A stretch of DNA of 64,000 nt from Micromonospora matsumotoense (GTDB lineage: Bacteria > Actinomycetota > Actinomycetes > Mycobacteriales > Micromonosporaceae): the NCBI RefSeq assembly GCF_900091525.1, contig NZ_FMCU01000002.1, positions 558,001 to 622,000 on the forward strand, in the 5' to 3' direction. The position numbers and the translations under genes are program-made. Positions 7,604 to 16,724 of the stretch are shown here, in pieces (the first letter of the stretch is position 1; each line of letters starts with the position of its first letter). The notes beneath the pieces were generated by a model. It had not been told where the DNA came from. It ran no database searches and saw only the letters and a list, made by a program, of their open reading frames with translations.

Positions 7604-9211
7604 GTGCCGGTGACGACGCTCGACCGGGATGAGACGCGTACCCCGATGGTGGTGCGGGCGACCAGTGGGCCGTTGCCGGTGCGGGTGGCGGTGCCGGTGG
7701 CGGTGGCGGCCGGGGTGGCGCTGTTGGTGGCGTTCCCGCCGTACGGGTGGTGGCCGTTGGCGCCGGTGGGGGTGGCCGGGTTGGCGGTGGCGGCGCACCG
7801 GCGGCGGCTGCGCGCCGGTGCCGGGTTGGGGTTCCTGACCGGGGTGGCGTTGTTCGCCCCGTTGTTGGCGTGGACCAACCTGCACACCGGTTTGTTGCCA
7901 TGGGTGTTGCTGTCGTTGTTGCAGGCCGGCTACCTGGCGGTGCTGGGGGCGGCGACGGCGTGGGTGTCGCCGGTGGTGGACCGGTGGCGGTGGGCGTGGC
8001 CGGCGGTGACCGGGGTGTTGTGGGTGGGGCAGGAGGCGCTGCGCGACCGGACGCCGTTCGGGGGGTTCCCGTGGGGGCGGTTGGCGTTCAGCCAGGATGC
8101 GTCGCCGTTGCTGGGGTGGGCGTGGCTCGGTGGTGCTCCGCTGGTGACCGGGGTGGTGGCGGTGGCCGGCGGGTTGCTGGTGGTGGGGTGGTGGCGGCGG
8201 TGGCCGGGTCCGGACGGGGTGTGGCGGCCGGTGGCCGGGGTCGCGGTCGGGTTGTTGCTGCTGGTCGGGGTGGGGGTGGCGGTGCCCACCGGTGCTCCCG
8301 GCGGCGGCCGGTCTTTACAGGTGGCGATCGTGCAGGGCAACGTGCCGCGGTTGGGCCTGGATTTCAACGCCCAGCGGCAGGCGGTGCTCAACAATCACGT
8401 CGATGCGACGGTGACGTTGGCCGGGCAGGTCGCCAGCGGGGCCGTGCCGCGTCCCGACCTGGTGGTGTGGCCGGAGAACTCCTCGGACATCGATCCGTTG
8501 CGCAATGCCGCCGCCGGGGCGCGGATCTCCGAGGCCGCTGACGCGATCGGTGCGCCGATCCTGGTCGGTGCGGTGCTCGCCGGTCCCGGTGCCGGTGAGG
8601 TCCGCAACGCCGGCATCCTGTGGCGGCCCGGCACCGGCCCGGATCTGACCCAGCTGTACACCAAGCGGCATCCGGTGCCGTTCGCCGAGTACGTGCCGAT
8701 GCGGTCGCTGGCCCGGAAGGTGTCGTCGCAGGTCGACCGGGTGCGCGCCGACTTCGTGGCGGGGACGACCCCGGGGGTGGTCGACGCGGGCGCGGTGGTG
8801 CTCGGTGACGTGATCTGCTTCGAGGTCGCCTACGACGGCCTGGTGCGGGACACCGTCGACGGTGGGGCGCAGCTGCTGGTGGTGCAGACGAACAACGCGA
8901 CCTTCGACGTGGCGGAGGCCCGACAGCAGTTGGCGATGGTGCGGTTGCGGGCGGTGGAGCACGGTCGTGCGGCGTTGATGGCCTCGACGGTCGGGGTGTC
9001 CGGGTTCGTCGCCCCGGACGGGCGGGTAAGCGACGCCACCGGGTTCAACACCCGGGCGGTGGTGGTGCGGCAGGTGACGCTCTCCGACGGGCGGACCCCG
9101 GCCACCCGGGCCGGGAGGTGGCCGGAGTTGGCGTTGGCGGGCCTGGCGGTGGCGGCGTTGGCCGTCGCGGGGGTGCTGCGCCGTCGACGGGAGGTCACCG
9201 CCGCCGGTTGA
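7604..9211 (+). CDS. lnt: Apolipoprotein N-acyltransferase
   Basis: Transfers the third acyl chain to lipoproteins at the outer face of the membrane. The 535-residue protein has about seven hydrophobic segments (six near the N-terminus, one at residues 508-525) around a nitrilase-type domain. The catalytic triad is visible as Glu291 (WPENSS), Lys354 (YTKRHPVPFAEY) and Cys405 (VICFEVAY), with spacing like E. coli Glu267/Lys335/Cys387. The start is uncertain between GTG 7604 and GTG 7610. The polyprenol mannosyl synthase follows 23 bp later, the usual actinobacterial pairing in which the two proteins are neighbours or fused. Confidence 0.92.
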   Translation: MPVTTLDRDETRTPMVVRATSGPLPVRVAVPVAVAAGVALLVAFPPYGWWPLAPVGVAGLAVAAHRRRLRAGAGLGFLTGVALFAPLLAWTNLHTGLLPWVLLSLLQAGYLAVLGAATAWVSPVVDRWRWAWPAVTGVLWVGQEALRDRTPFGGFPWGRLAFSQDASPLLGWAWLGGAPLVTGVVAVAGGLLVVGWWRRWPGPDGVWRPVAGVAVGLLLLVGVGVAVPTGAPGGGRSLQVAIVQGNVPRLGLDFNAQRQAVLNNHVDATVTLAGQVASGAVPRPDLVVWPENSSDIDPLRNAAAGARISEAADAIGAPILVGAVLAGPGAGEVRNAGILWRPGTGPDLTQLYTKRHPVPFAEYVPMRSLARKVSSQVDRVRADFVAGTTPGVVDAGAVVLGDVICFEVAYDGLVRDTVDGGAQLLVVQTNNATFDVAEARQQLAMVRLRAVEHGRAALMASTVGVSGFVAPDGRVSDATGFNTRAVVVRQVTLSDGRTPATRAGRWPELALAGLAVAALAVAGVLRRRREVTAAG

Positions 9212-9234
9212 GCCGGCAGGAACGGGGGAGAGGC

Positions 9235-10008
9235 GTGGGTCAGGCAGTCGCGGGGCAGCCGGGGGTGGGTCGGGTGCTGGTGGTGATTCCCACCTACAAC
9301 GAGGCCGACAACGTGGCCGACGTGGTGGCCCGGGTCCGCCGGGCGGCTCCGGCGGTGGACGTGCTGGTCGCCGACGACAACAGCCCCGACGGTACGGGGG
9401 TGCTGGCCGATGCGATGGCCGCCACCGACGGGCAGGTGCACGTGCTGCACCGGCCCGGCAAGGAGGGGTTGGGTGCGGCGTACCTGGCCGGGTTCGGGTG
9501 GGCGCGGCAGCGCGGCTACGACGCGGTGGTGGAGATGGACGCCGACGGTTCGCACGCCCCGGAGGATCTGCCCGCCCTGCTGGCTGCGGCCCGTGACGCG
9601 GATGTGGTGATCGGGTCGCGGTGGGTGGGTGGGGCGCGGGTGGTGAACTGGCCGTGGCGGCGGTTGGTGCTGTCGCGGTGCGGGAATCTGTACGCGCGGT
9701 TGGCGTTGGGGATGCCGGTGTCGGATGCCACCGGCGGTTTCCGGGTGTACCGGTTGTCGGCGTTGCGGGCGATGCGCCTGGAGTCGGTGTGCTCGCAGGG
9801 GTATTCGTTCCAGGTGGAGTTGTCGCGGTTGGCGTACCGGGCGGGCGTGCGGATCGTGGAGGTGCCGATCACGTTCGTCGAACGGGAGCGGGGGGCCAGC
9901 AAGATGAGCCCGTTGATCGTGGCCGAGGCGTTGTGGCGGATCACCACCTGGGGGTTGCGGGACCGGCGGCCGGGTCGACGGCGTCGCGGTCATGACCGGT
10001 GGCCGTGA
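9235..10008 (+). CDS. ppm1: Polyprenol monophosphomannose synthase
   Basis: A GT2 family glycosyltransferase that makes polyprenyl-phospho-mannose from GDP-mannose as donor for extracytoplasmic mannosylation. Motifs: VVIPTYNEADNVADVV at the N-terminus, VADDNSPDGT, the DxD-type EMDADGSH, and GFRVYR plus QGYSFQVEL near the C-terminus, all typical of DPM1-like enzymes. The GTG at 9235 is chosen because GGGGGAGAGG lies just upstream. The product is 257 residues with a basic tail and no membrane segment, so it probably works with the neighbouring Lnt membrane protein, as described for mycobacterial Ppm1. Confidence 0.9.
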   Translation: MGQAVAGQPGVGRVLVVIPTYNEADNVADVVARVRRAAPAVDVLVADDNSPDGTGVLADAMAATDGQVHVLHRPGKEGLGAAYLAGFGWARQRGYDAVVEMDADGSHAPEDLPALLAAARDADVVIGSRWVGGARVVNWPWRRLVLSRCGNLYARLALGMPVSDATGGFRVYRLSALRAMRLESVCSQGYSFQVELSRLAYRAGVRIVEVPITFVERERGASKMSPLIVAEALWRITTWGLRDRRPGRRRRGHDRWP

Positions 10009-10104
10009 CGTGGGGCGTGGCATGCTGGAGGGGCGGTCCTGTCGCCCCGGGTTCTGTCCGGCCGGTGGTGGTGAGCGGGTGCCGCGCGATGCGGATGAGG
10101 TGAG

Positions 10105-10635
10105 ATGCGCCGATACCTGAGGTTCGTGCCACCGGCCCTGCTGCTGGCGGTGGTGGCGGAGTTGGCGGTGTTCATCGGGGTGGGCCGGGCCGTCGGGTTC
10201 GGCACGGCGGTGCTGCTGGTGTTCGCCGCGTCCCTGGTGGGTCTGGTGTTGCTGCGCCGGGAGGGGATGCGCGCCTGGCGGGGGTTCCGCACGTCGGTGG
10301 AGTCCCGGCAGCCGCCGGGCCGGCAGGTGACCGACGGTCTGGTCGGGTTGGCCGGCGCGTTGCTGCTGGCGATCCCGGGCCTGCTCAGCGGGGTGGTGGG
10401 GCTGGTGCTGCTGGTGCCGCCGGTGCGCCGGTTGGTCCGGTCCGGGGTGCAGCGGGCCACCGAGCGGCGGGTGTCGTCGATGGTCGCCGGTGACCTGTTC
10501 GGTCCGCGTACGGTGCGGGTGCGTCGGGGTGAGCCGGCGGCGTCGCCGCCGGTCGACGGTGACGTGGTGGCCCCGCCGGTGGTCGACGAGGGGCGGGCCA
10601 TCGAGGGTGAGATCGTGGAGCCCCGCCGGCCCTGA
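10105..10635 (+). CDS. fxsA: FxsA family membrane protein
   Basis: A 176-residue integral membrane protein with hydrophobic stretches at about 8-28, 32-50 and 78-100. The second half of the domain shows QVTDGLVGLAGALLLAIPGLLSGVVGLVLLVPPVR in pieces typical of FxsA, followed by an acidic, proline-rich cytoplasmic tail. FxsA is known in E. coli for suppressing F-plasmid exclusion of phage T7; its cellular role is otherwise unclear. It is the last gene of the plus-strand block and runs into a bidirectional terminator shared with rbpA. Confidence 0.85.
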   Translation: MRRYLRFVPPALLLAVVAELAVFIGVGRAVGFGTAVLLVFAASLVGLVLLRREGMRAWRGFRTSVESRQPPGRQVTDGLVGLAGALLLAIPGLLSGVVGLVLLVPPVRRLVRSGVQRATERRVSSMVAGDLFGPRTVRVRRGEPAASPPVDGDVVAPPVVDEGRAIEGEIVEPRRP

Positions 10636-10699
10636 CCGGTCGGCGGTCCTGCGTGCGGGGCTGCCGCCCGACGGTGACGAAGCGGTGGTGACGCGTGAC

Positions 10700-10731
10700 G
10701 GCGCCCCCGGGAGTAGCTCCCCGGGGGCGCC
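10700..10731. terminator. Bidirectional terminator between fxsA and rbpA
   Basis: Perfect 12-bp arms GGCGCCCCCGGG (10700-10711) and CCCGGGGGCGCC (10720-10731) with an 8-nt loop, placed between two convergent stop codons. Confidence 0.8.
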
Positions 10732-10745
10732 GTCGTTGCGGTACG

Positions 10746-11087
10746 TCAGGCGCGACCGCGGCGGGTGCGGACCTCCTGGAGCCGTTCGGCGAGGATGTCC
10801 TCCAGTTCGGCGATGGAGCGCCGTTCCAGCAGCATGTCCCAGTGGGTGCGCGGCGGCTTGGCCTTCTTCTGCTCCGGTTCGGTGCCGTCGACGAGCCGGG
10901 CGACACTGCCGTCGAACTTGCACTCCCAGGTGCTGGGGACCTCGGCGTCGACGGCGAAGGGGACCTCGAACTGGTGGCCCTTGGCGCAGAGGTACTCGCG
11001 GGTCTGGCGCGGCGCGAGCTCCGTGTTGCGGTCGGATTCGTAGCTGACCGCGCCCAGACGGCTTCCGCGCAGCATGCGCTCGCCCAT
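10746..11087 (-). CDS. rbpA: RNA polymerase-binding protein RbpA
   Basis: An actinobacteria-specific transcription factor that binds the principal sigma factor and core polymerase and stabilises open complexes. The 113-residue product begins MGERMLRGSRLGAVSYE, carries the CAKGH...WECKFDG zinc-type core and ends with the sigma-interaction helix region THWDMLLERRSIAELEDILAERL. The length matches the family exactly. Start ATG 11087 is chosen against a far longer open frame on the same strand that is only the shadow of the oxidoreductase gene. Its presence supports an actinobacterial source. Confidence 0.96.
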   Translation of the reverse strand: MGERMLRGSRLGAVSYESDRNTELAPRQTREYLCAKGHQFEVPFAVDAEVPSTWECKFDGSVARLVDGTEPEQKKAKPPRTHWDMLLERRSIAELEDILAERLQEVRTRRGRA

Positions 11088-11339
11088 GATCGACTTCCCC
11101 TCGCTCGTGGTGCTGGTCTTCCGGTGTAACGGCCGGTCACCGCCGGGGCATTCCCGCCCGACGGGTGGGACGACCCCCGCAAGGGTAGCCGGCCACCACA
11201 CCGACCCGGCGGGTTCGTTTCCGGCCGGGTCGACATCGGTGCCGTGTCTCGGTGTGCACCGCGATGGTAACCGCCGCCGGGGGTTGCCGCGCCGACGACG
11301 GGCCATGCGGCGGCGGCCGGTGGCGATAGCATCCGCGGC

Positions 11340-13469
11340 ATGGCCACCACCGTGCATCCCGGCGCGTGCCCCCTGGACTGTCCGGATACCTGTGTCTGGC
11401 AGCTCACCGTCACCGACGGCCGGCCGGTGGCGCTGCGCGGTGATCCGGGGCACCCGTTCACCCGGGGCGCGTTGTGCGGCAAGGTCAACCGTTACCTCGA
11501 CGCGGTCACCGGGCCCGACCGGCTGACCACCCCCCTGGTGCGGGTCGGCCCCAAGGGGGTCGGGCCGGTGTCGTACCGGCCGGCGAGCTGGGAGGAGGCG
11601 GTACGTCGGGTCGCCGGCGGGTTGCGCGCCAGCATCGACATCAACGGCCCGGAGTCGGTCCTGCCGTACTACTTCGCCGGCACGATGGGGTTGGTGCAGG
11701 GCTGGACGATGGGTCCCCGGCTCTTCGCCCACCTGGGGGCGTCCCGGTTGCGCACCACCATCTGCACCGCCGCCTCCCGGGCCGCCCTGGGTTCGGTCTA
11801 CGGCGGGTCCGTCGGCTTCGAACCGGAGTCGGTGGTCGAGGCGAAACTGATCGTCCTGTGGGGGGCGAACCTGCTCTCCACCAACCTGCACCACTGGCCG
11901 TTCGTGCGGCAGGCCCAGCAGCGTGGCGCGTACGTCGTCACCATCGACCCGCTGCGTACCGACACCGCGGCCCGCAGCGACGCGCACGTGGCGCCGCTGC
12001 CCGGCACCGACGCCGCCCTCGCCCTGGGGTTGATGCGGCACGTGCGGGACCTCGGTGGTGTCGACCGGCCGTGGCTCGCCGCGCACACCGTCGGCTGGGA
12101 GCGGCTGGAGGCCCGCCTGGACGAGTGGCCGGTGGACCGCGCCGCCGCCGAGTGCGGCCTCGACGTCGACGTGGTACGCCGCCTCGGCGAGCGGATCGCC
12201 ACCACCCGGCCCACCGCCATCCGGATCGGGCTCGGCCTGCAACGGCACGCCGGGGCCGGGCAGGCGGTCCGGGCCATCGCGTCGATCCCCCTGGTCACCG
12301 GCGATTTCCGGTATCCCGGTGGTGGGGCGTTGGCCACCACCAGCGGGCACCACCGCATCGACTCCGACCGGGTGGCCCGGCCCGCCGGGATGCCCGCCCC
12401 ACCGGCCCGGTCGATCAACATGAGTCGGCTCGCCGCCGCGCTCACCGGGGAGGCGGACCCGCCGGTCACCGCGTTGGTGGTCTTCGACACCAACCCCGTC
12501 GCCACCGTGCCCGACCAGAACCGGCTGCGTCAGGGACTCACCCGCGCCGACCTGTTCACCGTGGTGCTGGAGCAACGCTGGACCGACACCTGCGACTTCG
12601 CCGACGTGGTGCTGCCGGCCACCATGCAGCCCGAACACCTCGACCTGCACACCTCCTACGGTCACCACTACACCACCCTGAATCTGCCGGTGCTCGACCC
12701 GCCGGGGCAGGCGCTGCCCAACACCGAGATCTTCCGGCGGATCGCCGCCGCCCTCGGGCTGGACCATCCCCGGCTACGCGACAGCGACGAGGAGTTGACC
12801 CGGCAACTGCTCGACGGCACCGGGATCAGCTACGAGGAGTTGACCCGTCGCACGTACGCGCGGGCCACCGGGGTGGCGGTGGGTTCCGCCCCGTACGCGC
12901 AGGGCGGGTTCCCCAGCCTCGACGGGCGGGCCCGGTTCCACGACCCGCGGCTGACCGCGCAGGGCGTCGACCCGTTGGTCGGCTACACCCCGCCGGTCGA
13001 GGTGGGGGACGCGACGTTGGCCCGCCGGTTCCCCCTGGCGTTGATCTCCCCGGCGGGCCGGTTCTTCCTCAACTCGACGTTCGCGTCGCTGCCCTGGCAC
13101 CGGGGCCGCACCGGCCCGCCCCGCATCCACCTGCATCCCGTCGACGCCGCCGCCCGGGGCCTGGCCGACGGTGACCCGGCGCGGGTGCACAACGACCGGG
13201 GGGAGTTCCTGGCCGCCGTCGCCGTGGACGACGCCACCCGCCCCGGGCTGGCGTTCACCTACAAGGCGTACTGGGCGCGGTTGAGTCCCGGCGGCAGCAC
13301 CGTCAACGCGGTCACCGGGGTCCGCGACACCGACCTCGGTGGTGGGCCGACGTTCCACGACACCCGGGTCGAGGTGCAGGCCGCCCCGGCGGACCTGCTG
13401 CCGGCGGACGACGCGGGGCGACCGGCGCCGACCCCCACCGCGCCGCCGGGGTCGCCTCAGCCCGGCTGA
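11340..13469 (+). CDS. Molybdopterin-dependent oxidoreductase
   Basis: A 709-residue member of the DMSO reductase / formate dehydrogenase family. An N-terminal [4Fe-4S] site is visible as Cys10, Cys14, Cys18 and Cys46 (C-x3-C-x3-C-x27-C). The central region has VVFDTNPVATVPDQN and DTCDFADVVLPATMQPE, and the C-terminal molybdopterin-dinucleotide-binding domain starts near RRFPLALISPAGRFFLNS. There is no Tat signal, so a cytoplasmic enzyme is likely. The active-site ligand (Cys, SeCys or Ser) is not obvious from motifs, and the substrate cannot be named. No electron-transfer subunit is adjacent. The 3' end overlaps the convergent coiled-coil gene by 13 bp. Confidence 0.85.
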   Translation: MATTVHPGACPLDCPDTCVWQLTVTDGRPVALRGDPGHPFTRGALCGKVNRYLDAVTGPDRLTTPLVRVGPKGVGPVSYRPASWEEAVRRVAGGLRASIDINGPESVLPYYFAGTMGLVQGWTMGPRLFAHLGASRLRTTICTAASRAALGSVYGGSVGFEPESVVEAKLIVLWGANLLSTNLHHWPFVRQAQQRGAYVVTIDPLRTDTAARSDAHVAPLPGTDAALALGLMRHVRDLGGVDRPWLAAHTVGWERLEARLDEWPVDRAAAECGLDVDVVRRLGERIATTRPTAIRIGLGLQRHAGAGQAVRAIASIPLVTGDFRYPGGGALATTSGHHRIDSDRVARPAGMPAPPARSINMSRLAAALTGEADPPVTALVVFDTNPVATVPDQNRLRQGLTRADLFTVVLEQRWTDTCDFADVVLPATMQPEHLDLHTSYGHHYTTLNLPVLDPPGQALPNTEIFRRIAAALGLDHPRLRDSDEELTRQLLDGTGISYEELTRRTYARATGVAVGSAPYAQGGFPSLDGRARFHDPRLTAQGVDPLVGYTPPVEVGDATLARRFPLALISPAGRFFLNSTFASLPWHRGRTGPPRIHLHPVDAAARGLADGDPARVHNDRGEFLAAVAVDDATRPGLAFTYKAYWARLSPGGSTVNAVTGVRDTDLGGGPTFHDTRVEVQAAPADLLPADDAGRPAPTPTAPPGSPQPG

Positions 13470-14617
13470 CCGGTGCCACTGAGCCGGGCCAGCGCGGTGG
13501 CCAGGTCGCTGACCTGGTCGGCGAGCTGACCGGCCCGTCGGTGGGCGGCGTCGCGGTCGGCCTGCGCCGCCGGCAGCAGCTGGTCCAGTTCGGCCAGCCG
13601 GGCCCGGTCGGCGGCGGCCGCCCGGTGCGCCTGCGTCACCTCGTCCTGGGTGCGGGTCAGTTCGGCGGTCAGCGCGTCCACCCGGGCCAGGGCCGCGGCC
13701 ACGTCCTCGGCGGCGCGGGCGGTCGACGCGGCGGTCTCCTGCCGGGCGGCATCGGCGGCGTCCCGCGCGGCGGCGGCATCCCGCTGGGCCGCCTCGGCGG
13801 TCGCCTCGGCCCGCCGGGCCTGCTGCGCGGCGCTGTCGGCCCCGGTGCGGGCGGCCGCCGCGTCGGCGCGGGCCTGTCGGGTCTCCTCCCGGGCGGCGGT
13901 GGCGTCGGCGGCGGCCCGCTGCGCGTCGGCCTGCTGCCGGGCGGCGTCGGCGCGGGCGGCGTCGCGTTCGGCGGTCAGGTCGGCGGCGCGCTGCCGCTCG
14001 GTGTCGCGTTCGCCGCGCAGGGTCCGCAGTTCGTGGCGGGCGGCGTCGCGGTCCCGTTCGGCCTGCACCCGTAGCGCCTGCGCGGCGCTGGCGTCGCGGC
14101 GGGCCGCGTCGGCGGCCGTGTCGGCCTGACCGGCCCGTTCCTGCGCGGCGGCGGCGTCGGCGTCGGCCTGCGCCGCGCGGGCCTGCGCCGCGTCGGCGGC
14201 GGCGGTCGCGGCCCGGGTCTCCTGCCGGGCCCGGGCGGTTTCGGCGGCGGCCGTCTCGGCGGCCTCGCGGGCCTCGTCGCGGGCGGTGTGGGCCTGGGCG
14301 ATCTCGGTGGCGGCGTCGGCGCGGGCCTGGGCGAGCTGCCGTTCCACGCCGACCGGGGACAACTCGGCGTGCAGCGCCTCGGTGAGAGTCTCCACCACAT
14401 GGTCGAGCCGGTCGACGGCCTCCCAGGTGCGGGCCACCTGGCCGGGCAGCCCGGGGGCGTTGCGGTGGCGCATCCGGGAGTTGCGCGACGCGCGCTGGCA
14501 GGCGCCGTCGTTGTCCCGGCAGTAGCGGAACGGGCGTCCCGCGCCGGCACGTTGCGGCACGTCACGTCCACAGTGCGCGCAGGGACGCAGGTCGGTGGGG
14601 GAGGGCTGCGGGTCCAT
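13457..14617 (-). CDS. Ala-rich coiled-coil protein with N-terminal zinc-ribbon-like motif
   Basis: Not a family I recognise. The 386-residue product has four cysteines at 13, 16, 33 and 40 (C-x2-C-x16-C-x6-C) in a short basic N-terminal domain that looks like a zinc finger. From about residue 75 to 380 it is one long Ala/Arg/Glu/Asp-rich heptad pattern, a probable extended coiled coil. Such a layout suggests a DNA-binding or scaffold protein. Kinship to KfrA-like or SMC-like proteins is only architectural. The composition is so repetitive that both strands look open, and the plus-strand frames are shadows. It overlaps the end of the convergent oxidoreductase gene. Confidence 0.65.
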   Translation of the reverse strand: MDPQPSPTDLRPCAHCGRDVPQRAGAGRPFRYCRDNDGACQRASRNSRMRHRNAPGLPGQVARTWEAVDRLDHVVETLTEALHAELSPVGVERQLAQARADAATEIAQAHTARDEAREAAETAAAETARARQETRAATAAADAAQARAAQADADAAAAQERAGQADTAADAARRDASAAQALRVQAERDRDAARHELRTLRGERDTERQRAADLTAERDAARADAARQQADAQRAAADATAAREETRQARADAAAARTGADSAAQQARRAEATAEAAQRDAAAARDAADAARQETAASTARAAEDVAAALARVDALTAELTRTQDEVTQAHRAAAADRARLAELDQLLPAAQADRDAAHRRAGQLADQVSDLATALARLSGTGQPG

Positions 14618-14629
14618 CGACGGGGAAGT

Positions 14630-15994
14630 CTAGAGGCTGCCCGGATGTGCCGGCGGTCCGCCCACCCGGGCCACCCGGTCCAGGGTGTAGCGGCGTTGCC
14701 GCAGCAGCGCGCCGAGCATCAGCACCGCCGGCAGCAGACCGAAGCCGTACCGGACGGCGGCCAGTGCGCTGTCGGACTGGAGCACGGTCTGCCCGGCGGT
14801 GGAGGCGACGAACCCGCCGCCGGCCAGGCAGAGGGAGTAGGCCCACGGGCCGAGCGCCCCACCGAGGGCCTCGGTGGCCGTCCACACCCCGGTGTAGGTG
14901 CCGGCGGCGCCGGCACCGGCACGGATCACGTCGGGCAGCATCGCGAACGGCAGCAGTTGCATCCCGGCGAACGCCACCCCGAGCACCACCACCGCGGTCA
15001 CCAGCACCGGCAGTCCGGCGGCCGCGCCGACGGCCAGGACCAGTGACCCGACGGCGAACGCGGCCTGCGCGGCCAGCAGCGCCCGCTGCTTGCCGATCCG
15101 GCGGGCCACCGCCGACCAGCCGGGGGTGACCAGCAGCGCCGGGGCGACGAACGCGGCCACCAGCACGGTGGTCAGCTGCGGGCGGCCCAGTTCGTACTCG
15201 GCGTAGTAGGGGGCCGCGGCCAGCACCAGGTGGGTGCTGGTGGACATGGCCAGGTAGGCGGTGACGAGCCGGCGGAACTGCGGGTCCCGCAGGGTGGCGA
15301 CCAGGGCCCGTCGGCCACCTCCGGGCGCGACCGGGGGTGCGGCGGCCACCCGCCGCAGCCGGGTGATGCCGGTGACGCCGATCAGCAGGGCGGCGAACAT
15401 TCCCACCGCCAGCAGCAGACCCATCCGGCGGTAGCCGCCCCGGGTGGCGTCGTCCCCGCCGGTCAGCAGTGGCGCGAGCAACCCGGAGGCGAGGATGCCG
15501 ACGGTCAGCGCCACCATCCGGAAGGCCATCAGCCGGGTCCGCTCGTGGTAGCCGATCCGCAGGTCGGCGGGGGTGGCCAGGTAGGGAACCTGGTAGGTGG
15601 CGAAGAGCAGGTTCGCGGCGACGAACACCACCGCCACCCAGGCGGCGGCCGGCCCGCCGGTCCACCCGGCGGGCACCGCGAACAACGCGGCGAACCCGGC
15701 CGGCAGCGCGCAGCCGAGCAGCAGCAACCGACGGCGGTCGCCCCGGCGGGTCTGGGCCACGTCGCAGCGGTGCCCCACCCACGGGTGCAGCAGCACGTCG
15801 GCGACCTTCGGCAACAGCAGGGCCAGCCCGGCCAGCCACGGGGTGACGGCCAGGACGTCGGTGAGGAAGTAGAGCAGCAGCAGCCCGGGGACGGTCACCC
15901 AGACGCCCATGCCGACGGAGCCGGCCGCGAAGCCCAGCAGCGGCCCCCGGGGCAGTGCGGTGGTGTCGTCGGTCAGCGGGTCCGGCCCGTGCAT
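14630..15994 (-). CDS. MFS transporter, GPH/MelB-like
   Basis: A 454-residue, 12-segment transporter. The FWVT-like GVWVTVPGLLLLYFLTDVL start, VADVLLHPWVGHRCD (loop 2-3) and NLLFATYQVPYLATPADL are typical of glycoside-pentoside-hexuronide:cation symporters. The cargo is not predictable. ATG 15994 has a GGGAGGGGACG ribosome site. It is divergent from a TetR gene and shares with it a 20-bp palindrome that also stands before the monooxygenase gene, so all are probably one regulon. Confidence 0.8.
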   Translation of the reverse strand: MHGPDPLTDDTTALPRGPLLGFAAGSVGMGVWVTVPGLLLLYFLTDVLAVTPWLAGLALLLPKVADVLLHPWVGHRCDVAQTRRGDRRRLLLLGCALPAGFAALFAVPAGWTGGPAAAWVAVVFVAANLLFATYQVPYLATPADLRIGYHERTRLMAFRMVALTVGILASGLLAPLLTGGDDATRGGYRRMGLLLAVGMFAALLIGVTGITRLRRVAAAPPVAPGGGRRALVATLRDPQFRRLVTAYLAMSTSTHLVLAAAPYYAEYELGRPQLTTVLVAAFVAPALLVTPGWSAVARRIGKQRALLAAQAAFAVGSLVLAVGAAAGLPVLVTAVVVLGVAFAGMQLLPFAMLPDVIRAGAGAAGTYTGVWTATEALGGALGPWAYSLCLAGGGFVASTAGQTVLQSDSALAAVRYGFGLLPAVLMLGALLRQRRYTLDRVARVGGPPAHPGSL

Positions 15995-16012
15995 CGCCGT
16001 CCCCTCCCTGCC

Positions 16013-16032
16013 AATCCCACAGTCGTCGGATT
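16013..16032. promoter_or_regulatory. TetR operator copy 1 (MFS/TetR divergent promoter)
   Basis: An imperfect palindrome: left half AATCCCAC (16013-16020), centre AGTC, right half GTCGGATT (16025-16032). It lies between the MFS start and the TetR start. A second copy sharing 14 of 15 bases over ACAGTCGTYGGATTG lies at 16725-16746. Confidence 0.7.
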
Positions 16033-16043
16033 GTAGGGGCAGA

Positions 16044-16703
16044 ATGGCGGCCATGACCATCGCCCGTCGCCGTCCGGGTCGGCCCCGGCGGGACCAGAGC
16101 CGGCCGACCCGTGAGGTGGTGCTCGCCGCCGCGACCGAGTTGTTCGCCCAGCGGGGCTTCGACGCCGTCGGGTTGCGGGAGGTCGCCGCCGCCGCCGGGG
16201 TCGACGTGGCCACGGTCGCCCACCACACCGGCACGAAGGCGCAGCTCTACGACGCCTGTTTCGCCCGGGTCTTCGCCGCCGAGCAGGAGGTGCTGCAGGC
16301 CGCCGCCGAGTCGGCCCGGTCGGCGTTGACCGCCGGGCCGCAGGCCGCCCGGCAGGCCCTGCACGACCTGGTGGACGTGTTCGTGGACTTCTCCGAGGAC
16401 CGGCCGGAGACCACCGCGCTGTGGCTGCGGCGCTGGTTGGAGCCGCACCGGCACGCCGACCTCGACGCCCGCTACGCGGTGCCGCTGTACCGGTTGGTCA
16501 CCGACCTGCTCGTCGCCGCCGCGCAGGTCGGGGCGCTGGTCGAGCCGATCCCGCACACGACGGTGCGCAGCCTGGTCTGGGCGGTGCACGGGCACGTGGT
16601 GGCGTTGGCGACCGCCGACGGGTCGCCGGCCCGGGAACGCCGGGAGTTCCGGGTGTTCGTGCACCGGTTCCTCGACGCCCTGTACGGCCCGGCCGGGTCT
16701 TGA
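16044..16703 (+). CDS. TetR family transcriptional repressor
   Basis: A 219-residue regulator with an N-terminal HTH (EVVLAAATELFAQRGFDAVGLREVAAAAGVDVATVAHHTGTKAQLYDAC region, residues about 30-75) and a variable ligand-binding domain. Divergent from the MFS gene; the palindrome between them and its repeat before the flavin monooxygenase suggest that it represses itself, the transporter and the downstream monooxygenase/SDR pair. A second ATG at 16053 is an alternative start. The ligand is unknown, possibly a substrate of the monooxygenase. Confidence 0.87.
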   Translation: MAAMTIARRRPGRPRRDQSRPTREVVLAAATELFAQRGFDAVGLREVAAAAGVDVATVAHHTGTKAQLYDACFARVFAAEQEVLQAAAESARSALTAGPQAARQALHDLVDVFVDFSEDRPETTALWLRRWLEPHRHADLDARYAVPLYRLVTDLLVAAAQVGALVEPIPHTTVRSLVWAVHGHVVALATADGSPARERREFRVFVHRFLDALYGPAGS

Positions 16704-16724
16704 CGGGCCGTCCCGCCCCGGCCA

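Noticed and set aside
13541..14129. Plus-strand Gly- or Ala/Ser-rich frames opposite the coiled-coil gene
   Set aside because: They mirror the repetitive Ala/Arg codons of the minus-strand gene and have no domain or ribosome site.
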